Numbered from the stretch's first letter, positions 30,340 to 43,092 are shown. The stretch: 64,000 nucleotides of DNA from Volvox africanus (GCA_030268105.1 BSDZ01000103.1:2670501-2734500); one strand, 5' to 3'. Numbers and translations: made by a program. Notes: generated from the letters alone by a model not told the origin.

Positions 30340-33300
30340 TCATTGGGCTTGCGTGGCACGTTTGCGGGCTTCTTCGAGCAGGGGCTTCATGTCCTGCGAG
30401 AAGTTGCGTGCCGGTTCCCATGAGTTGTGCTCGCTGGTATAACCTGTCCACTTGACCAAGTACTCGTGTACTGTCCGCTTACGTCGGTGTCCGCCCACAC
30501 GATGCGTGCGATAATCTAACACCCGCTCCACATCGTAAAACTTCTGTTTACCAGCGATCCAGGTCTCGAGAACTGGTTCGATCGCTGCGGGGGCGTTAGC
30601 AGGCTCAGGGACGGGTTCCGTACCACGATAAGGACGGACAAGCGATACGTGAAACGTGGGGTGAATGGTCATCTCAGCGGGCAATGCAAGCTCCACAGCC
30701 ACATTCCCAACCATGCGCACGACAGGATATGGACCAATCCAGCGGGGTAAGAGTTTTCGGGATCCGTTGGCCAAGGTACGCATGTTCTTGGTGCTTAGCA
30801 ACACGAGTTGCCCTTCCGAAAACGTCACATCCTGTTTGGATTTGTTGTAGTATTCCGTCGTTCATTGCTGCGCCGCGTCCAAACACGACTTCACGTCTGT
30901 GATTCGGGACATAAAAGACTTGGCAAAGATCTTAGCAGCAGGCACGTTCACTTCCAACTCATGCCTCACGGGTAGCGCGGGATGAAACCCGTAGTTAAGG
31001 AAGAACGGACTTTTGCCTGTAGAGCGGTTAACAGCGTTGTTAAGCGCGAATTCTGCCGCAGTCAAAAACGTATCCCAAACGAGGGGTGTGCGACCAGCAT
31101 AATTGCGCAACATATCACCCAACGTGCGGTTTGGGCGTTCGGTTTGACCATCAGTCTGCGGGTGGTACGCTGTGCTCAGGTTGACGCGCATGCCAACTAG
31201 CTTGCAGAGCGCTTCCCAAAACTTAGACGTGAACTGTCCACCGCGGTCCGAGATCACGTTTTTGGGAACCCCGTGTAACCCAACCACATTATCGAAAAAC
31301 AAACGTGCGGTTTGCTCAGCCGTGCAGGATGATGTGCATGGTGCTAGGTGAACCATCTTAGTCAGACGATCGACCATTACGAACACCGCATCATATCCCC
31401 CCTCAGTTTTTGGCAGCGCGACTACGAAGTCCATGGAAACACTTTCCCAAGGCGCATCCGGGACAGGCAACGGTTGCAACAACCCATGGCCCTTACCGGA
31501 CAAAGCCTTATTGCGCTGGCACAGACTGCATGTCTGTACGAAGTTCGCCGCATCTTTAGCCAAGCGAGACCACCAGAATGAACGTTGCACCAACTCGACC
31601 AACCGCTTGCTACCAGGGTGTCCTGCTAACGGGTCCTCGTGGAACCGCGCGAGGATATCGTAGCGTAGCAAGTCGTGGTTCGGAACGACGATTTGCGTAG
31701 CTGCACCCTCCGTCCTTAGCCAAAGGCCATTCTGCTTGCGAAGGTTTTCTACATTAGCCGGCTCCCAGAACCAGGCATCTGCGTTGTAGGCAACCTTCAA
31801 CCGCTCTGCGAGGTCTGTCGCGATCGGCACCTCCTCGTTATGCCGTCGCACGACGGGCGCTGCTAAAATTGCAGCGTGTAGCGACGGATGTCGACTGAGA
31901 GCATCGGCAATATTCAGTTTACCAGAAATGTACTCCCAGGTGCAGTCGAACCTAGCTAGGGTTCCATCCACCTAGCCTGACGGCGGTTCAACATCGGAAC
32001 GCTTTGCAAAAACGTTAGGGGCTTGTGGTCAGTCTTTTAAATAAATGGGCGTCCCTCGAGGTAACAGCGCCATTCCTTTAAAGCATGCAGCACTGCCAGA
32101 AGCTCTTGTTCCCCGGTGGTGTAACGAATCTCTGCACTAGAAAACTTCTTACTCGTGAAGGCGATCAGTTGCCCTTCCTGTAACAATACAGCGCCGCTTC
32201 CAAATACTGAGGCATCAGACACCACCTCAACACGAAACGGCAACGAGTAATCAGGGAATGCAAGGGTGACATCTTTGGCAACGATTCGTTTGAGCTCTTC
32301 GAATGCCCGCTGGCATTGCGACGTCCACGACTTGAGCGAAACAAAAACACCTTTGCGAGTTAAGTTAGTAAGCGGGGCCGCAATAATGGAATATTTTTCA
32401 ATGAACTTTCAAAAATAATTGATCAAGCCAAGGAACTTACGCAGCTCCGTGAGGTTCTGAGGCGCGGGCCAATCGCGAACCACGGCGACCTTCCGCGGGT
32501 CCATCTTCACACCAGTGGCCGACACAATGTGGCCCAAATATTCCACCTGAGGCTGCGCCCAAAAGCAATTGGCGCGTTTAGCAAACAATTGCTCCCGCCT
32601 CATCACGTCGAGCACGAGCCGAAGATGCTCCAAGTGCTCCTCACGCGTCTTAGAATAAACCAAGATGTCATCCAGGTAGCAAACAACAAACCTGTCGATA
32701 AACGGCCTAAACATTCGGTCCATAACCGCCTGAAACGTCGCAGGGGCATTAGTCAAACCAAACGATAGGACCGTATACTCAAAGTGACTGAAGGGCGTCC
32801 GAAAAGCGGTTTTCGGAATATCAGAGGCAGCGATGCGAATCTGATTATAGCCCTGTTGTAAGTCAATCGAGGAAAAATAAGCCGAGCCCTTCAGCTTATC
32901 CAACAGGTCGTCAACGCGTGGCAAAGGGTAGCGATTTTTCACCGTACTCGCATTCAACCCCTGATAATCGATGCACATGCGCAAGGTCCCATCCTTCTTA
33001 CTGACATACAAATTCGGTGCAGAATACGGGGATGTGCTGGGGCGTATCATACCCTTTGCGAGCAAATCCGTCACCTGGCGCTTCACCTCGTCCAGCTCCG
33101 ATGGACTCAACCTGTACATTGGCTGGGCCGTAGGCTGCACTCCAGGCATGAGAGGGATTGTGTGATCAACAGGACGCATAGGTGGTAGGCCAGGGATATC
33201 TTTAAAGACGTCCTCATACTGCGACAGTAGGGCCTCAACCTCAGGATCCACAGAAATCTGCGCGATGGTGGCACAACAGCCCACCCGCGGCCTCAAAAGC

Positions 33301-34339
33301 AGTCCGTGGGCACCCTTCTGTAACAAATGGACGGCTTCCTTACGCCCGGCTAGCTCCGGTTCGATTTGCGCGGCCATTGCGGTCACAGCAAAATTGACCA
33401 TAGGCACTGCCTCAGCTTCGCCCTCCTTTGGTGTGACATGTTCGAACGACAGGAAAGGTACCTTAATCGACAGAGTACCCTTGCACATATGCAGGGTTGC
33501 GGTCTCCATGTCGATGCGCACGCGGTACTGTCATAATGTCGAAGACCCCATTATGTACGGTGCAGTCTCTGCTAAGCCCTGCAGCACGTACGGCCGGGTC
33601 ACAACACGCAAAGGGCTTAACGATAGGCTAAGGGTAATCCTGCCCACGATGGGATGCTTACCCCCGTCAGCAAGGGTAACCTGTGGACAATCAGACGACT
33701 CTGGGGTCAACCCCAGCGCATTCACCTCTGCGACAGAGATGAAGTCGTCGCTGGCACCGGTGTCAACAAGTGCCTTCAGAGTACGGCCATTCAAACCGAT
33801 CTGAACCACTGGGACACGGTTATCTACGAGCGACTGCCCAGCAAATAACGTCAGTGCACTTAGGGCGGGTCCGTAACCTACGGCACCCTCATCAGGAGCT
33901 TCGTACCAAACGTCAACCGAGTAGGATGTGCCTGGCCACGGAGCCAGCGTACCCTCCCGATCCACACCATTAAACAAAACGGTGCCCGGCTCGAACAGGT
34001 GGACACGCCGCATACCCCTTAACGATGCCTCTGCCTTGCGCCGACAGAAAGCGGGGAGTAATACACATGCGGCGGTGCCTGGATATTAGATTGGATAAAA
34101 CGCCTACATCTCCTATAAACGGCCAACTGTTCCGACACCTCACGCACAGACGAGGGGATGAACAAAACCACGTGGTTAGACAGATCGATAGACGACAGGG
34201 GACGGCGAGGTGTAAACAAATTACACAACGGATCGAAGCAGAGAAGTCCCGTGCGTCCGTCAAGCGTTATGCGTCGCGCAATGACTCGCTCGATGTGTCC
34301 AAGTACGCAAGGCAACAATGCCTTCACGGCTGGCCGTAA
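30340..34339 (-). pseudogene. pol: B2 Pol (broken)
   Basis: The chromodomain (YLVKWTGYTSEHNSWEP), GPY/F, integrase (DGQTERPNR, ISDRGGQF, zinc finger CSLCQRNK), RNase H, RT (YLDDILVYS), protease (DTGASDDFIS) and N-terminal domain are all present. Breaks: a stop near 30829-30870, an indel near 31960, a stop near 32036, a stop near 32408 (FRKF to FLKI), one TGA near 33530 and an insertion near 34088 (ATTAGATTGGATAA). It is nearly identical in sense to B4 and probably derives from the same insertion. Confidence 0.88.
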
Positions 34340-34364
34340 GGATGACCACCGACCACGCGTTAGT

Positions 34365-34871
34365 TCAGAGCAAAGCGGCGATCATCTCGTCAAAAGTATA
34401 GTCGCCCCGGGCGGTGGTCCATTCGCGATACCAGTCCTTCGCTGAGCCCTCGAGGGTGTTACCAACGAAGAGACACCTGATACCGTCATTATTGCCACCA
34501 TGAACAGCCTGGAGATACTTTTTAGCGTCACGCACGTGCGCACGAGTTGCATCCGCTATGCTATGTCCTGATGTCTTTTCAGTTAGCGAGATATTGAGCC
34601 TAGGAACGGGAATTGACAATCTCATCACCTCAGGGATGTCATCATGCCCTCGAGCTTGAGGTAATGGCAGAACCCTTGTTCCAGCAGTGTTGTCCATATT
34701 GGTGTTAACTGCTGAATGCGGCACAATTAAGTGAGCAGGGGTCTGAAGGACAAGGGGATCTTGAGTGGCTCGCGCGCCAACAGTCTCAAGATCTCTATCT
34801 CTAGCAGCCACAACAAAATCGGGTTGGCTAGCTAGGCTAGTGTGCGGCGTATCGTCGTGTTCCGCGGACAT
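34365..34871 (-). pseudogene. gag: B2 Gag N-terminal part (C-terminal half deleted)
   Basis: MSAEHDDTPHTSLASQPDFV (the unspliced start) leads into IPEVMRLSIPVPRLNISLTE and CLFVGNTLEGSAKDWYREW. Sequence jumps at about 34364 from FDEMIAALL to the pol N-terminal domain, removing the rest of gag, the knuckle and the UAG signal. The retained intron spans 34709-34958. Confidence 0.82.
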
Positions 34872-34958
34872 GGAGCACTAAACGATACCCTAGGTTTGCG
34901 TAATAGAAGCCGACTTCTATCGCAAAGGCAAGAGTACAAAGCGATTCGGTGAGCCTAC
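34709..34958 (-). other. Gag-leader intron, present in B2
   Basis: 250 nt, donor GTCG|GTAGGCTCA and acceptor CAGCAG|TTAACACC. Removing it yields GTCGTTAACACC, which B1 shows directly as GTCGTTAATACG. Confidence 0.75.
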
Positions 34959-35174
34959 CGACAGTACTCTTGAGAAGATTCAGTAAGCTCAGCAAGTACT
35001 TGCCCAGCTGAGTCCTGATCTCCGTAGTTTGGGCAATGAGAGTCGCCAACTGGTCCGGACGAAAGCTGGTCTCAGTCGCTGCGGCAAGCAAGGCCGGTGC
35101 ACTGAGATTACCTGCGACTCAGAGCGCACACTTACACAACAAGTGCAGCAATCTAAGTAAAAGCAATTAAACAA

Positions 35175-35270
35175 TTACAAACCGGAAGCGGTGGCGTCCA
35201 AAACGGCACAGCCTAGGTCTTCGGCAAAAGTATCTAGCGGTCCTCGTGGTTCGTTGCTGGAACTCGCCAT
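35175..35270 (-). CDS. Leader mini-ORF of B2 (31 codons)
   Basis: MASSSNEPRGPLDTFAEDLG leads into CAVLDATASGL-stop. ATG and TAA positions match A2, A4 and B6. Confidence 0.58.
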   Translation of the reverse strand: MASSSNEPRGPLDTFAEDLGCAVLDATASGL

Positions 35271-35319
35271 AGAAAGAACCTACTTCCGATTAGACAAAGA
35301 GAGACAGTTAGGCGACGAA

Positions 35320-35334
35320 CCTGTCTCGATACCA
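35320..35334 (-). other. Primer binding site of B2
   Basis: TGGTATCGAGACAGG on the minus strand next to the 5' LTR. Confidence 0.82.
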
Positions 35335-35337
35335 ATT

Positions 35338-36160
35338 TGTTGTACCTCTCGTTCGTGTTTGCTCATAAGAATCTGCGCGTCTGAAGGCTTTCGACACCGA
35401 TGCGCGAGCACTTGCAAGTACAGCAAGACAAGCGCAAGCAAACAGAGACAGCGGAAGACTTCAAACAAGAAGAGGTATAACTTACAGTCTTACAGATCGA
35501 AGCGGTGCAATGGACGTAATCGCCGTCAGCGCCGGAAGCAAGCAATCATCACGCGGCGGTGATAAGCGAAGTTTAGGCTTAGCTCGGGCTAAGTAGAATA
35601 GCGTATAGCAATAGTAATGTAGAAAACACAAGTGTTCTCCGGTATCGAATGTCTTGTCTTGCTTAGCCGTCCTCGCATCTGTTATACTCGCAGTATCGCA
35701 ATGCCGTACGATTCACATCAGGAGGCCGATCCTAGATGTGACAATCCTACTGCGTATAGGCGATGTCTACGCATAACAACGTATAAGCCTTTCCGGCATT
35801 CGCATGATGCAAGGGTCCGGATAACGATATCCGGTTGCAGGGCATGTGTCGCGACGAGTGCGGCGCTCTCAACGTGTGCTGTAATGAAGTAATATTATAT
35901 CAGATAATATTACTTATCGTTTCGTAGCACGAGCATAATGCGCACTTGAATGCTTCGGGCTTTCATGCATGCTAGGCGGATTTGCCATGATGCGATGTCG
36001 CGATGGATAATGACAACATGCCAAATGCATATATAAATGTACACGAATACATTTATATCATGCAGATTCATTCATAAGCAATGTGTTCATCACAATAGCA
36101 CTTCGCCTTGTAGGATCACATCGACCTACGCATCGGCGGGAAATTAACCGTAGCACAACA
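35338..36160 (-). repeat. LTR family B, right (5') LTR of B2
   Basis: 823 bp, ends TAGCACAACA and is followed by TATGT, the array sequence. Its first hairpin (35714-35740) carries the CACATC/GATGTG form. Confidence 0.92.
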
Positions 36161-36490
36161 TATGTGAGGAGGTACAACATGTGGCAGCTACCTAACAAGC
36201 AAAGCAAGGATCCAGGTGGCAAACCAGTGACCAGCACGCAACACAGCAAAGATTCATACTTTGATCAGCAGGAGGTATATAGAAAAATAAGTATAAATAA
36301 ATATATACATATATGCATTACAAGGCAGGTTCTGGTACCGTTGGGTCAGCAGGCAGGGTCAACCTGATTTGTACGAAGATGAATGGCGGTACGCTGGGTT
36401 GCGTTGGGTGATTGTTAGGTTGTTAGACGGGTGTGTTATGGGTGTGTTGTTAGCAAGCGGGGGCGGCGATCTGCGATGTGCCTCAGCACG

Positions 36491-36563
36491 GCCCGGTTAG
36501 CTCAGTCGGTAGAGCGCAAGGCTCTTAACCTTGTGGTCGTAGGTTCGAGCCCCACATTGGGCG
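36491..36563 (+). tRNA. tRNA-Lys(CTT)
   Basis: 73 nt, acceptor GCCCGGT/ATTGGGC, D stem GCTC/GAGC, anticodon CTT, discriminator G, A and B boxes present. One T-stem change (GTAGG for GTGGG) causes a mismatch. Confidence 0.9.
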
Positions 36564-36676
36564 TGCGAGGGTGGAGAGAATGGAGAGATTGAGAGTGGAC
36601 GACAGTTGGCGGATGCGAGGAGTATTGGAAGCACGAACACTTTTCAGCTAGGATGCAACCTCCTCTCACTGCCAGC

Positions 36677-36711
36677 TTGCCTACCTACCCCAGGGGGGGG
36701 TAGGTAGGCAA
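36677..36711. repeat. 15-bp perfect hairpin in the array unit
   Basis: TTGCCTACCTACCCC and its exact complement are separated by AGGGG. Copies are seen near 4650, 46160 and 56360. At 38939 and 54100 the right arm is lost (AGGGGGGGACTAGG). Confidence 0.9.
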
Positions 36712-37501
36712 CAGGAACAGAACCTAAACATCCTCACCCTCTCAATAGGATGGATACATAGGGTAAGAGGGACGACAACACCAGCTGAGGCAAAAGAGAG
36801 GCCACTCCGTGACCAGCGGCCTCAGTCTCTGATGGAACGAATATGTGAGGAGGTACAACATGTGGCAGCTACCTAACAAGCAAAGCAAGGATCCAGGTGG
36901 CAAACCAGTGACCAGCACGCAACACAGCGACCAGTGACCAGCACGCAACACAGCAAAGATTCATACTTTGATCAGCAGGAGGTATATAGAAAAATAAGTA
37001 TAAATAAATATATACATATATGCATTACATAAATACATATAAGAGTTTAGGGATTTAGGGTTTTAAAAAAAGAAACCCAATACATACAATACATATACGA
37101 TTTTAAAAAGGTTGCATGGTGACTGTTTCGACATCCATCCCTGCAGGATGTCACTGACGCTCTGCACACATGAGGCAGCAGCGTGCAGTACACAAGCTAA
37201 AGAACGCGACTGTGAGACAACCTGTGAGAGAACCTGCATGCTGGGATATGTAGTAAATGTACATTAGCAGTGTGCAAGAGGTAGGGTGAGGGCTTGTGGC
37301 TGTAATATCCTGCCTGGGGGCTTTACGGGTTGTATCCAGGATGGAACGTGCATGCTCATCTATCGATTATGTGGTAGGCCTCTTGAGATGCTGAGCAGGT
37401 GCTTCTGCACCTTTATATTGTGTTGGCGTGTTCTGGTTATGTACGATGAAGACTACGGGCCTTTCGGGCCTTTGCTTAGGTGAATATATAAGCCCTATAT
37501 A

Positions 37502-38314
37502 TGTTGTACCACTGTTTGATCGTCGCCCATGCAGAGGTAGACTCGAGTCCACCGAAGTATGAGCAAACGTGACATAAGCATACTAGTGTGATATATCCGC
37601 GTATATCTAGCTAGATTAACATCCCTCACCGTTACTTGTGGCATCACGCTGTCAGTCACGTACGTTTGACGTAGAGTCAACATCGATGCAGGACATCATT
37701 ATGGCATAATCCATCAAGGAATAATATTCGATATATTATTGCATCATTGGTATCATGGATAAGGCGTGCACAAGGGAATGCGATGCTTGTGATAGTTAGT
37801 TAGTTAGAATAGCGATATTCGGACCTTCGCACCTTACATACGTTGCAACCGTTTATCTCATGAATTACGCAATAATCAAAAGAGTGCTTTGCTAGTACTC
37901 ACACTTGGGATCGGGATCCAGTGTGACTTGTACTGCACATCAGCATCGCGAGCATGATAGGTGTGAGGACGGCCGCCTAGAGACCGATGTCTAATCAAGT
38001 ACTACTTTGGATAAGTACTCGCATACTTATCTCCATTCTATATACATACATACGTTCTATCTATTAAAGATTGGCCTGAGCAATTTCTGCATAGCACCAT
38101 CAGCCGTATGATGAACGCTGCCCGCGGGGTCTGACGGCCGACTACCCTTTGGCAATTGTAAATCGTTGTAAGTTGAATCTTTCCTTGCTCTGAAGTCTTC
38201 CACTGTCACACTACTCGCATCTGTGTGCTTTGCTGTTTGCTAGCACCTCGGCACTATAAGCTAACACTCAGACGTGCAGATTTAGTGCATGAGCGAAGAA
38301 GAAGGGATACAACA
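37502..38314 (+). repeat. Solo LTR family C
   Basis: TGTTGTACCACTG to GGGATACAACA, 813 bp, flanked by ATATA on both sides (37497-37501 and 38315-38319). Related in layout to A and B. It lies at the same place in each complete array unit. Confidence 0.9.
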
Positions 38315-38755
38315 ATATATACGACAGAGATACAGCAGTGGCCCTGCTTGGAAACTCACAAGCTCTACCTGCTGGCCCTGCTTGGAAACATGTGGTGCGT
38401 ATAGTCCTGCGTACATCACAGCTGAGCAAGCATGCAGGGTGTAGCTAGGTGCAGCGTGTCTTCACGACGTGTGTATGTGAAAACAACAGCCCATACGAGA
38501 TGGGGTAATAGCATGCACGTACCTGGCTCTCCCTCACTGTGGTATGACTGTAGTTTCATGCTGGACATTATTCGTTTGCGGCCTCCAAGGCAGGTTCTGG
38601 TACCGTTGGGTCAGCAGGCAGGGTCAACCTGATTTGTACGAAGATGAATGGCGGTACGCTGGGTTGCGTTGGGTGATTGTTAGGTTGTTAGACCGGTGTG
38701 TTATGGGTGTTTTGTTAGCAAGCGGGGGCGGCGATCTGCGATGTGCCTCAGCACG

Positions 38756-38828
38756 GCCCGGTTAGCTCAGTCGGTAGAGCGCAAGGCTCTTAACCTTGTG
38801 GTCGTGGGTTCGAGCCCCACATTGGGCG
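38756..38828 (+). tRNA. tRNA-Lys(CTT)
   Basis: Perfect cloverleaf: anticodon stem CAAGG/CCTTG, loop CTCTTAA, T stem GTGGG/CCCAC, discriminator G. TTTT about 75 nt downstream could end Pol III transcription. Confidence 0.93.
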
Positions 38829-39102
38829 TGCGAGGGTGGAGAGAATGGAGAGATTGAGAGTGGACGACAGTTGGCGGATGCGAGGAGTATTGGAAGCACG
38901 AACACTTTTCAGCTAGGATGCAACCTCCTCTCACTGCCAGCTTGCCTACCTACCCCAGGGGGGGGACTAGGAACAGAACCTAAACATCCTCACCCTCTCA
39001 ATAGGATGGATACATAGGGTAAGAGGGACGACAACACCAGCTGAGGCAAAAGAGAGGCCACTCCGTGACCAGCAGCCTCAGTCTCTGATGGAACGAATAT
39101 GT

Positions 39103-39936
39103 TGTTGTACCTCTCGTTCGCGTTTGCTCATAAGTATTTGCACGTCTGGAGACTTTCAACACCGATGCGCGAGCACTTGCAAGTACAGCAAGGCAAGCGA
39201 GAGCAAACAGAGACAGCGGAAGACTTCAAGACGACGAGAGATATAACTTACAGTCTTACAGATCGGAACGATGCAATGGACGAAATCGCCATCAGCGCCG
39301 GAAGCAAGTAATCATCACGCGGCGGTGATTAGCGAAGTTCAGGCTTAGCTCGGGCTAAGTAGGATAGCGTATAGTAATAATAGCGTAGAACACACGAGTG
39401 TTCTCCGGTATGGAATGTCTTCTTTTGCTTAGCCGTCCTCGCATCTGTTATACTCGCAGCATCGCAATGTCGTACGATTCACACTAGGAGGCCGATCCTA
39501 AGTGTGACAACCCTACTGCGTATAGGCGATGTCCAAGCATAACAACCGATAAGCCTTTCCGGCATTCACATGATGCAAGGGTCCAAATAACGATATTTGG
39601 TTGCAAGGCATGCATCGTGACGAGTGCGGCGCTCTCAACGTGTGCTGTAATTAAGTAATATTATATCAAATAATATTACTTATCGTTTCATAGCACGAGT
39701 ATAATGCGCACTTCAATGATTCGGTATTTCATGCATGCTAGGCGGATTTGCCATGATGCGATGTCGCGATGGATAATGATAACATGCCAAATGCATATAT
39801 AAATGTATGCGAATACATTTACATCATGCAGGTTCATTCATATGCAATAGTCATTCATGCGTTCATCAAGATAACACTTCACCTCGTAGGGTCGCATCGA
39901 CCTAGGCATCGGCGGGAAACGAACCGTAGCACAACA
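39103..39936 (-). repeat. LTR family B (B3), recombinant flanks
   Basis: An 834-bp LTR with TATGT on its left (39098-39102) and TCCGT on its right, which is A4 pol sequence. Different flanks suggest exchange between two B insertions. Confidence 0.88.
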
Positions 39937-41023
39937 TCCGTATCATCCGATCGGTTTCTTTGCACCCAATTAGCTTGGGTTCTTGATTTCTGTGGACGAT
40001 TTCCGCTAAATCGAAATTAACCTCAGGCTCTGCAACAGTTCCGCCCTCCTCTGGTGTGACATCTTGGTACGACAGGAAAGGTACCTTAGTCGATAGGTTC
40101 CCTTTGCACAAACTAAGTGTGGTGGACTCCATATCGATGCGCACGCGGTACTGCCGTAATGTCGCGGCACCCAAAATGTACTGTGCCGTCTCTGAGAGAC
40201 CTTGTAGCACATACGGTTGGGCCCTAACACGCAGAGGGCCTATCGATAGGCTCAGGGTGATCCTGCCCATGATGGGATGCTTACCTCCATCAGCGAGGGT
40301 AACCTGTGCACAATCAGACGACTGAGGGGTCAACCCCAAAGCATTCACCTCCTTTGCCGAGATGAAGTCGTCGCTGGCGCCGGTATCCATGAGCGCCTTC
40401 ATCAGTCGGCCTCCAAGGCCGATTTCAATGATAGGGACACGATTCCCTGTCGGAGTCGACTCCACAGAAAGTAGAAGTGACCCTATAGCAGGCTCGAACC
40501 TGGTAGAATCTAAAAGAGGGGCCTCAAACCAAACGTCAGCAGCATAAGATAGTTTAGGCAGTACCGTCGGTTTACCCGTCACATCCACACCGTTAAACAA
40601 AGCGGTGCCCGACTTGAATCGGAGGACACATTGCATACCTTCCAACAGGGACACCATTTTATGTTGGCTAAAAGAGGGAATTAATATGCAAGCTGCAGTG
40701 TCCGGATTTCGATGGCGGTACCTCTTATACCTGGTGAGCTGCTCGCACAGCTCACGGGAAGATGAAGGGATAAATAGAGTAATGTGGCCAGACAGATCAA
40801 GGGAAGAAAGAGGGCAGCGCGGTGCAAATAAATTGCACAGCGGGTCGAAATGGTTTAGTCCCGTGCGCCCGTCGAGTGAAAAACGTCGCTAGATAGCCCG
40901 CTCGATTTGTCCAAAAACAGAAGGTAAAAGAGCCTTTACAGCCGGACGCAACGACGGCCAGCGGCCACGTTCACTTCCTTCAATCCCGGGAGAAGTCCCT
41001 TCCTCCACATCCCGGGCAACTTC
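39937..41023 (-). pseudogene. pol: A4 Pol N-terminal domain and protease
   Basis: In frame with the A4 gag after UAG 41024-41026. The N-terminal domain (HITLFIPSSSRELCEQLTRY) has stops near 40888 and 40660; the protease carries a DTGASDD site (40365-40380). It ends at RMIR where LTR B3 begins. Confidence 0.85.
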
Positions 41024-43092
41024 CTAAGTCGTCTTGGGCACGAAAGGTGGTAACAGAGGACATTCGCGAGTAGGATGCTCTCCCGCACACCTCAAGCAAA
41101 GATTAGCGAACTTCCGACGGTCAAACTCCGAACATCGGCACTCCCACTTTTGCATATACGGATCCTCTGTCCGGGGCTTCTTAACACTAGGAGCTGCGTT
41201 CTTCATTGCAGCTACAAACACAGTGCTCCCTCTTTGCTTTCCTTTCACATGGCCCGAGCTTGGCCCAGCTCCCGCAGACCCACGATTACTTGGGCTTTGG
41301 CGTCCGCGAATATCATACCGTCTTTCCTTCCGAACGGTATTCACGGCCGCCGCGGGGCGTTGACGATCGAAACCCTGGTCCTTCGGTGTCGACTCTGAAG
41401 GTGGTTCCTGCACTCACATCACGCGAATGCAAGGATTAAGTTGTTTAGCGTCCTTGCCAGCCATATTCCGAACTTCTGCACCTCTAGCAAAAGCTACTAA
41501 GGCATCATAAGATTGGAATGGAATTCCATTGAGGTCAGTGGCACACCATTGCGCAAGGGATTCGGGAAGACCACGATGAAACCAAAAGATACGATCCTCC
41601 TCAGGAAAGTTAACGATAGGAGTTATCAGTGCCTCAAAGCGGGACTAATAAGCAGGAACGGTCTCGTGTGGACGCATATGGTACGTGCCTTGTGCCAGCG
41701 TCTTACGAGCCTTGTTGCTACGCAAGTGAACTTCCGTAGCAAAGCGGGCGAGGATAGCATCGATCAGGTTCTCAAACGTGTATTTGACTGTCGCAGTTGT
41801 ACATTCGTCATACCAATCCTTTGCGGCACCCTTGAGGGTATTCCCAACGAACAGGCATTTAATAGAGTCGCATCCCCCGCCGTGCACCGCTTGCAGATAT
41901 TGCCTAGTGTTGCGAACGTAAGCCCGTGTCCTATCCGCGACACTATGCCCTGAATTCTTTGCCTTTTCGTCAGCGGAAATATAAAGTTTAGGCACGGGGA
42001 TGGTCAATTTCATTACCTCCGGTATTCCGACGGGTTCTTTGTTGTGCCACGGTTCGTTTCCCGCCGATGCGTAGGTCGATGCAACCCTACAAGCCGAAGT
42101 GCTATTTTGATGAACGCATGAACGATCACTGCATATGAATGAACTTGCATGATGTAAATGTATTCGTATACATTTATATATGCATTTGGCATGTCATCCT
42201 TATCCATCACGACATCGCATCATGGCAAATCCGCCTAGCATGCATGAAAGCCCGAATCATTGAAGTGCGCATTATGCTCGTGCTACGAAACGATAAGTAA
42301 TATTATTTGAGATAATATTACTTCATTACAGCACACGTTGAGAGCGCCGCACCCGTCGTGATGCATGCCTTGCAACTGAATATCGTTATTTGGACCCTTG
42401 CATCATGAGAATGTCGGAAAGGCTTATCGGTTGTTATGCTTGGACATCGCCTATACGCAGTAGGGTTGTCACACTTAGGATCGGCCTCCTAGTGTGAATC
42501 ATATGACATTGCGATGCTGCGAGTATAACAGATGCGAGGACGGCTAAGCAAGATAAGACATTTGATACCGGAGAACACTTGTGTGTTCAACATTACTATT
42601 GCTATACGCTCTTCTACTTAGCCTGAGCTAAGCCTAAACTTCGCTTATCACTGCCGCGTGATGATTGCTTGCTTCCGGCGCTGATGGCGATTTCGTCCAT
42701 TGCATCACTTCGATCTGTAAGACTGTAAGTTATATCTCTCTTCGTCTTGAAGTCTTCCGCTGTCCTGTTTGCTCTCGCTTCCCTTGCTATACTTGCAAGT
42801 GCTCGCGCATCGGTGTCGAAAGCCTCCAGACGCGCACATTCTTATGAGCAAACACGAAGGAGAGGTACAACATTCTTGAACCGTGCGTGTTACCGGAGCC
42901 CGTTGTGCTCCAACTCCTTCACTAGCCGCTGCCGACAGTGGTACAATTAAGTGTGAAGGGGTCTGAAGAACAAAGGGATCGGACATAATACGAGTCCCGA
43001 CGGTATCGGGATCGACAAAAGCAGTTCTAGCGGTAAGACCGCCGTCGGGCTGGCTGGCGGTGCCCAGATAGGAACTATCTTTGCGTCCCGAC
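41024..43092 (-). pseudogene. gag: A4 Gag, interrupted by a reversed solo LTR B
   Basis: Unspliced start MSGRKDSSYLGTASQPDGGL at 43092. The solo LTR at 42040-42872 (TSD TTCTT) splits it. The core (CLFVGNTLKGAAKDWYDECT) and short knuckle CLRC-AGE-H-PTRE-C remain; stops occur near 41645 and 41414. It ends in UAG with the CCCGGGA/UCCCGGG stem (40985-41016). Confidence 0.87.
42040..42872 (+). repeat. Solo LTR family B, reversed
   Basis: TGTTGTGCCACGG to GAGGTACAACA, 833 bp, flanked by TTCTT (42035-42039, 42873-42877). Opposite in orientation to the other B LTRs before 62369. Confidence 0.94.

Larger units (their letters stand above)
29655..36160 (-). mobile_element. Element B2: B chromovirus with truncated left LTR
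   Basis: It has a truncated 3' LTR (29655-30280), broken pol, deleted gag, leader, primer binding site and a complete 5' LTR (35338-36160) followed by TATGT (36161-36165). The left side is joined to A3 RT with no target duplication. Confidence 0.85.
36161..39102 (+). repeat. tRNA-Lys array segment flanked by B LTRs
   Basis: One complete unit plus parts, with tRNAs at 36491 and 38756 (2265 bp apart). The left end TATGTGAGGAGG follows the B2 LTR; the right end ...AATATGT precedes LTR B3. Within it 36322 onward jumps between two points of the unit (CATTACAAGGCAGG), so the first part is a deleted unit. It contains no protein gene I can support. Confidence 0.85.

Noticed and set aside
38432..38765. 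Short frames repeated in each array unit (for example 66 codons at 38432, 45649, 53590, 55849)
   Set aside because: They are the same because the units are recent duplicates; no motif, no start context, and one overlaps the tRNA.
38756..38828. tRNA-Lys as primer for the local LTR elements
   Set aside because: The primer binding sites (TGGTATCGAGAC) do not match the tRNA 3' end (ATTGGGCG-CCA).
38756..39000. tRNA-headed SINE
   Set aside because: Copies occur only at one place in a tandem unit, the cloverleaf is intact, and there is no A-rich tail or target duplication around it.
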